DNA of 64,000 nucleotides, taken from assembly GCF_002116635.1 (NCBI RefSeq), contig NZ_LQPW01000005.1, positions 62,001 through 126,000 on the forward strand, given 5' to 3'. A model generated the notes under the pieces. The model did not search any database. It saw nothing but the letters and a program-made list of their open reading frames with translations, and was not told the origin of the DNA. Shown piece by piece: positions 60,251-64,000 of the stretch (the stretch's first letter is position 1; each line of letters opens with the position of its first letter). Position numbers and translations under genes: made by a program. The stretch is from Mycobacterium szulgai. GTDB lineage: Bacteria; Actinomycetota; Actinomycetes; Mycobacteriales; Mycobacteriaceae.

Positions 60251-61348
60251 GTGAGTGACGGGAAATTCGACCTCGACGGCCACTGTTTGTCCCAAGAACA
60301 TCCGTGGAGCATCCTGGATCTCTCCTTACCAAACGCTCAGCTCGCGGGCGTCTTCGCGGGCTTTCTGATCCTCGCGATAACCACTCTGTTGACCATGTCG
60401 GCAGCTCCTGGGCTCAAGAAGGGCACCCGCATAACACAATCGATCGTCTTGTTGGGTTTGGGCGTGGTTGTGCTTGGACAGGGTGCGTACTTTTTTGGGT
60501 CTATTGCGGCGACCAAACCTCCGGAAACCAGTCAGCCTCCGGCGCCCACAAATGCAGTAGGTAATTCCGTGATAGTCCTCGCACCCGAGAACCCGCAGGT
60601 TGCCGGACAAGCCCAACTGGCTACTCAACGGATTTGCGAAAGGGCCTGGGTACAGTTCATGCCGGCGGCGGGAATGCTCGCATTGGGCGCTGTACTACTT
60701 GTCGCTGGACTCGCCTGGATGATTGCCTGGCATCGAATGGCAGCCCCGCTTGTATCCGACGATAACGACTTGGTAGGCCACGCGAATGTTGCCATCGCAT
60801 TTGTTCTCTGGGGAGCGATGGCCTTTCTCATATTCGATGTGTGGTACTTCGTTGAAGAAATGCATCAAGAGCTACACGCTTTGAATCAAGACTCGGCGGC
60901 GAATTTTGAGAAGTGGTCAGCTACCGTGGTTGGGTTTATTCTTTGCGCAATTTCCACATGGATACTCGTCCAAAAGCGCAACAGCCTCATTGGGCATAAC
61001 GACGATCTCCATAAAGAGCCTAATTCCGTGTACGCAGTCGCAGTCTGGACAGCGCCCTATCTCTTCCTGAATCTGCTGTTGACACTATGGGCAACGGCGT
61101 CGGGTATGCGCTCACACCCGTTGTTCGAGCTGTGGGCAGGCATAAGTCTCGCCGTCTTCGGCCCCGGGATACTGTTCGTGTTGCTGGCGTTCGCGATGCC
61201 CGGCACAAATGGCCCGTGGCCTCGACGCGTGCTCACCCTAGGGGGTTTAGCCCTCGGCATTGCGTTCTTGGTACGCAGCTCCATATTCATTTTCCAGTTG
61301 GGCCACCGGCTGGGCGCTGAGGAGGGGCAATGTCGGCTCACTGAGTGA
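60251..61348 (+). CDS. Multi-pass membrane protein of unknown function
   Basis: A 365-residue protein starting at GTG 60251, preceded by GGGGGG. About eight membrane segments can be placed: near residues 28-51, 61-85, 136-160, 176-200, 224-241, 259-283, 291-315 and 324-349. The loop between segments 2 and 3 is Pro/Thr-rich (KPPETSQPPAPTNAVGNS) and probably external. I recognise no family. Codon use is visibly less G+C-biased than its neighbours (many A/T third positions), hinting at transfer. It stands alone, 111 bp after the LuxR-type gene. Confidence 0.8.
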   Translation: MSDGKFDLDGHCLSQEHPWSILDLSLPNAQLAGVFAGFLILAITTLLTMSAAPGLKKGTRITQSIVLLGLGVVVLGQGAYFFGSIAATKPPETSQPPAPTNAVGNSVIVLAPENPQVAGQAQLATQRICERAWVQFMPAAGMLALGAVLLVAGLAWMIAWHRMAAPLVSDDNDLVGHANVAIAFVLWGAMAFLIFDVWYFVEEMHQELHALNQDSAANFEKWSATVVGFILCAISTWILVQKRNSLIGHNDDLHKEPNSVYAVAVWTAPYLFLNLLLTLWATASGMRSHPLFELWAGISLAVFGPGILFVLLAFAMPGTNGPWPRRVLTLGGLALGIAFLVRSSIFIFQLGHRLGAEEGQCRLTE

Positions 61349-61471
61349 TCGGAGCCCGACCCATCCCTAGTGCCGCGACGAGACTACGGACTTTCAAGGG
61401 TTCGCAGGACCGGCCCCGTGGCCGATGCTGGAAAGGCCAGTTCATCGCGCAACCATGGGGAAGGCTTGGTC

Positions 61472-62239
61472 ATGAAGGTATTAGTCGTCGGCGGCAGTGG
61501 GCTCATCGGATCGCAGGTTGTCGCCATGCTCACCGATTTGGGGCACGAGGCCATCCCGGCGTCGCCACGTTCGGGGGTCAACACCGTGACGGGGGAAGGT
61601 GTTGCCGACGCCCTCGGCGGAGTCGACACGGTGGTGGATGTGTCCAACTCGCCCTCCTGGGCCGACGACGACGTGCTGAACTTCTTCACCACCTCGACGC
61701 GCAACCTGCTGGAAGCCGAACGAGCCGCGGGGGTGCGCCACCACGTCGCGCTCTCGATCGTGGGCGCCGACCGCGCGGCCGAAAGTGGCTACATGCGGGC
61801 CAAGGTGGCGCAGGAAAAGCTGATCGAGGAATCCGGTGCGCCGTATTCGATTGTCCGCGCAACGCAGTTCTTCGAATTTGTCGACGGCATCGCGGATTCA
61901 CTGACCGAGGGCGACACGGTTCGTGCGCCGCACGGCGCATTCCAGCCCATTGCCGCTGCGGACGTAGCTGCCGGCGTCACCCGGGCTGCAACCGGACAAC
62001 CGGTCAACGGCGTGATCAATATCGCCGGCCCGGAAAAACTCGGTATGGACGACTTCATCCGGAACCGGTTCAGCACGACCGGCGATTCGCGCCAAGTGGT
62101 GACCGACCCGACGGCCCGCTACTACGGCGCGGTGCTCGACGAGCGCAGCATCGTTCCCGTCGACGGTGAAGACGTCACGATTTTCCAGACCCGCTTCAGC
62201 GACTGGGCCGCGTCCCACCTATCCGGTGCTGCCCGGTAG
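61472..62239 (+). CDS. NAD(P)H-binding (NmrA/atypical SDR) protein
   Basis: A 255-residue protein; ATG 61472 is the family-typical start (MKVLVVGGSGLIGSQVVAML). The atypical nucleotide motif G-G-S-G-L-I-G is of the NmrA/NAD(P)H-binding type. AGVRHHVALSIVGADRAAES and YMRAKVAQEKLIEESGAPYS then IVRATQFFEFV are characteristic. These proteins are reductases or redox-sensing regulators. It is followed by an SDR gene 8 bp later, likely in the same transcript. Confidence 0.9.
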   Translation: MKVLVVGGSGLIGSQVVAMLTDLGHEAIPASPRSGVNTVTGEGVADALGGVDTVVDVSNSPSWADDDVLNFFTTSTRNLLEAERAAGVRHHVALSIVGADRAAESGYMRAKVAQEKLIEESGAPYSIVRATQFFEFVDGIADSLTEGDTVRAPHGAFQPIAAADVAAGVTRAATGQPVNGVINIAGPEKLGMDDFIRNRFSTTGDSRQVVTDPTARYYGAVLDERSIVPVDGEDVTIFQTRFSDWAASHLSGAAR

Positions 62240-62247
62240 GAACCGCC

Positions 62248-62970
62248 ATGGAGTTGCTCGACCACACCGCTGTGGTCACCGGCGGAACGGCGGGCATTGG
62301 ACTCGAGTCTGCGCGTCTGCTGGCAAGCGAAGGAGCCACGGTCATCATCACGGGCCGAAGCCAATCCCGCGGCCGGGAAGCCGCCGATGCCATCGGAGCC
62401 AAGGCTCGGTTCGTCCAGGCCGATATGGCCGATGCGGAATCGGTGAATTCGCTTGTGCAGCAGTGCGGTGAGGTCGATATCATCGTCAACAATGCGGCCA
62501 GCTTTCCCTCCGCATTGACCATTGACCAGGACATGGCCGTCTTCGAAGCGATGTTCGACACCAACGTTCGCGGCCCTTACTTTCTGGTCGCCGGCCTGGT
62601 CCCGGGGATGGTACGGCGGCGGCGCGGCAGCATCGTCAACATCACCACCATGGCCGCGTTCAAAGGGATTCCAGGTGCATCCGGGTACAGCGCCTCCAAA
62701 GCCGCTTTGGAGTCGCTGACCCGTACCTGGGCGGCCGAGTTCGGGTCGAGCAACGTGCGGGTGAACAGTGTCGCGCCGGGTCCGACCCGCACGCCGGGCG
62801 TCGCCGCCGAATGGGGCGACACCAACGAGGAACTCGGCAAGGCGCTCCCGCTGGCCCGCACCGCCTATGCGGCCGAGATCGCCGAGGCCGTGCTTTTCCT
62901 CAGCTCACCTCGCGCCAGCTTCATCACCGGGTCGACCCTGCATGTCGACGGTGGCGGCGCAGCTATCTGA
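62248..62970 (+). CDS. Short-chain dehydrogenase/reductase
   Basis: A 240-residue SDR starting at ATG 62248 after TAGGAA. Motifs: VVTGGTAGIGLESARLLASE, VNNAASFPSALT, NITTMAAFKG (Thr-Thr where the catalytic Ser normally lies), GYSASKAALESLTR, and FITGSTLHVDGGGAAI. The Tyr and Lys are present; the Ser-to-Thr change may weaken or alter activity. It is convergent with the PPE gene, 9 bp apart. Confidence 0.92.
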   Translation: MELLDHTAVVTGGTAGIGLESARLLASEGATVIITGRSQSRGREAADAIGAKARFVQADMADAESVNSLVQQCGEVDIIVNNAASFPSALTIDQDMAVFEAMFDTNVRGPYFLVAGLVPGMVRRRRGSIVNITTMAAFKGIPGASGYSASKAALESLTRTWAAEFGSSNVRVNSVAPGPTRTPGVAAEWGDTNEELGKALPLARTAYAAEIAEAVLFLSSPRASFITGSTLHVDGGGAAI

Positions 62971-62979
62971 GAATCACTG

Positions 62980-63867
62980 TTAGGCAATCGATCTCAGTAC
63001 ACCGAATGCGGCGGCGCCCCAACTGGGCGGCACCACCAACCGCCCGACCACCACACCGCCGCCCCACGCCGCCGAGACTCTTGTCCGCGGATCTCGCGAG
63101 CCGGTCATCGCGGCCGACGTCCCCGACGAAGTCATGCTCGCCGGGGAACTTATCGCCGCCGTGAACGGCCCTATCGCCGACACGAAGGGCCGCAATCGAA
63201 GCAGGCTTGTCATCGCCGCGGTCGCCGACGCCGGCTGCACGGGGTTGCCGAGACTTCGTAGCGCCTGGGGAATGCCAGACATCGCTTGGGCCAAGGCATC
63301 CAGCGTATCCGCGTCCGCGTCCACCCCCGTCGACTCGGGAATGCTTGCGCATGGCATCGGCGGCAGCAACGGGTCCAGCATCGACGCGGACGCCGAGGCG
63401 CCCGCGTAGCGATACATCGCGGAAGCATCCTGCGCCCACATCTCGCCGTACTCGGCTTCCATGGCGGTGATGGCCGGCGTATCGTGGCCGACCACATTGC
63501 CTTTGATCAAAGACGCCAGCCGAGCACGGTTCTCGTCGATAACCGGCGGCGGTACGGTGGCGGCGAGCGCGTTCTCGAACGCGCTGGCGGCGGCCCTGGC
63601 CTGACCGGCGATCGCCTCAGCCTGTTCTGCTGTCCCGGTCAACCAGCCGATAAAGGGAGCGGTGGCGGCGACCATCGCGTCCGAAGCCGGCCCCTGCCAC
63701 CCGTCATCGGTCAGTGCCGACAACGCCGAATTATAAGATGCAGCAGTCGAATACAGGTCGTCGGCTAATTTGTCCCAAGCTGAGGCAGCGACCACCATCG
63801 GCTCAGAGCCGGCGCCCGAGTACATCCTGGCGGAATTGACCTCCGGTGGTAATTCCCCGAAATCCAT
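62980..63867 (-). CDS. PPE family protein (SVP-like, short)
   Basis: A 295-residue PPE protein starting at ATG 63867 after GGAGGTGA. It opens MDFGELPPEVNSARMYSGAG with Pro-Pro-Glu at 7-9 and has the WxG motif in DDGWQGPAS. After the PPE domain (to about residue 175) there is a short low-complexity part with GRLVVPPSWG near the C-terminus, similar to the G-x-x-S-V-P-x-x-W signature of the PPE-SVP group with Val for Ser. It is shorter than typical SVP members (about 380-400). No PE gene is visible in the remaining 133 bp. Confidence 0.94.
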   Translation of the reverse strand: MDFGELPPEVNSARMYSGAGSEPMVVAASAWDKLADDLYSTAASYNSALSALTDDGWQGPASDAMVAATAPFIGWLTGTAEQAEAIAGQARAAASAFENALAATVPPPVIDENRARLASLIKGNVVGHDTPAITAMEAEYGEMWAQDASAMYRYAGASASASMLDPLLPPMPCASIPESTGVDADADTLDALAQAMSGIPQALRSLGNPVQPASATAAMTSLLRLRPFVSAIGPFTAAISSPASMTSSGTSAAMTGSRDPRTRVSAAWGGGVVVGRLVVPPSWGAAAFGVLRSIA

Positions 63868-64000
63868 TTGGTCTCACCTCCGGCTGGCCGCCTCAATTCA
63901 ATCGCGTTGGCGCTCTTCATAACTATGCGGTGCACGCCGCCGGGCTATTGTGACGAGAGTCGGCCGAAATCGTTATCAAGCCGTTGAGTAACCGATGCAA

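Overview
This is a high-G+C actinobacterial window. A PE_PGRS gene (16.2 kb), a PPE-MPTR gene (22.5 kb), a second PPE gene (63.9 kb), a mycobacterial-type phospholipase C, a mycofactocin-type dehydrogenase and a narGHJI-narK cluster together point to a slow-growing, probably non-tuberculous Mycobacterium. The species cannot be fixed from the sequence alone. No tRNA, rRNA, insertion sequence, integrase or CRISPR array was seen.

Most of the window is an accessory catabolic region. At 0-16 kb there is the 3' end of a carboxymuconolactone decarboxylase gene, a Tat-exported phospholipase C, then a plus-strand run of two ACMSD-like amidohydrolases, a Rieske ferredoxin and an alpha/beta hydrolase. 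After a small convergent unknown gene come a NuoF-like flavoprotein, a ferredoxin, an SDR and an APH-type kinase. These face an acyl-CoA dehydrogenase and an enoyl-CoA hydratase. Then follow a DUF35-thiolase fusion, a hydrolase and a P450 with its ferredoxin. At 16-25 kb lie the PE_PGRS gene, a frameshifted remnant of an Hsp70-like gene, a P450/ferredoxin pair, a thiolase-TetR-unknown gene run and the PPE-MPTR gene.

At 24-38 kb is a second catabolic block: FadE plus amidohydrolase on the minus strand, divergent from a run encoding a CMD protein, a Rieske oxygenase, a small unknown protein, an imidazolonepropionase-like protein, a SnoaL-like protein and two complementary half-like FadE subunits. 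A further FadE is divergent from a TetR regulator, followed by a P450 and two SDRs. At 38-46.6 kb is a respiratory nitrate reductase operon with a nitrate/nitrite transporter. At 46.6-55.5 kb is an eight-gene minus-strand operon led by a TetR regulator (ferredoxin, P450, amidohydrolase, two M24-fold proteins, a double CaiB-type CoA-transferase, SDR). At 55.6-64 kb are two SDRs, a large LuxR-type ATPase regulator, an eight-helix membrane protein of lower G+C, two NAD(P)-binding proteins and a PPE gene.

Two shared operator motifs tie the layout together. A dyad of the form GAGAAT-N3-ATTCTC, perfect at 27221 and 34190 and near-perfect or degenerate at five other promoters, sits in front of most catabolic units from 2 to 35 kb. 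Its best regulator candidate is the TetR protein at 34261. A different dyad, TTAAGTCAA-N4-TTGATTTAA, occurs at 55511 and 57279 and probably defines a second TetR regulon. Several adjacent paralogues form intact/degenerate pairs in which one partner has lost catalytic residues (amidohydrolases, M24 proteins, the two halves of the CoA-transferase), and the FadE pair at 31-33 kb looks like a split heteromeric enzyme. Taken together the window probably encodes one or more uncharacterised pathways that hydroxylate a cyclic or branched substrate, open it, activate it as a CoA ester and degrade it by beta-oxidation-like steps. The substrates are not deducible from sequence.
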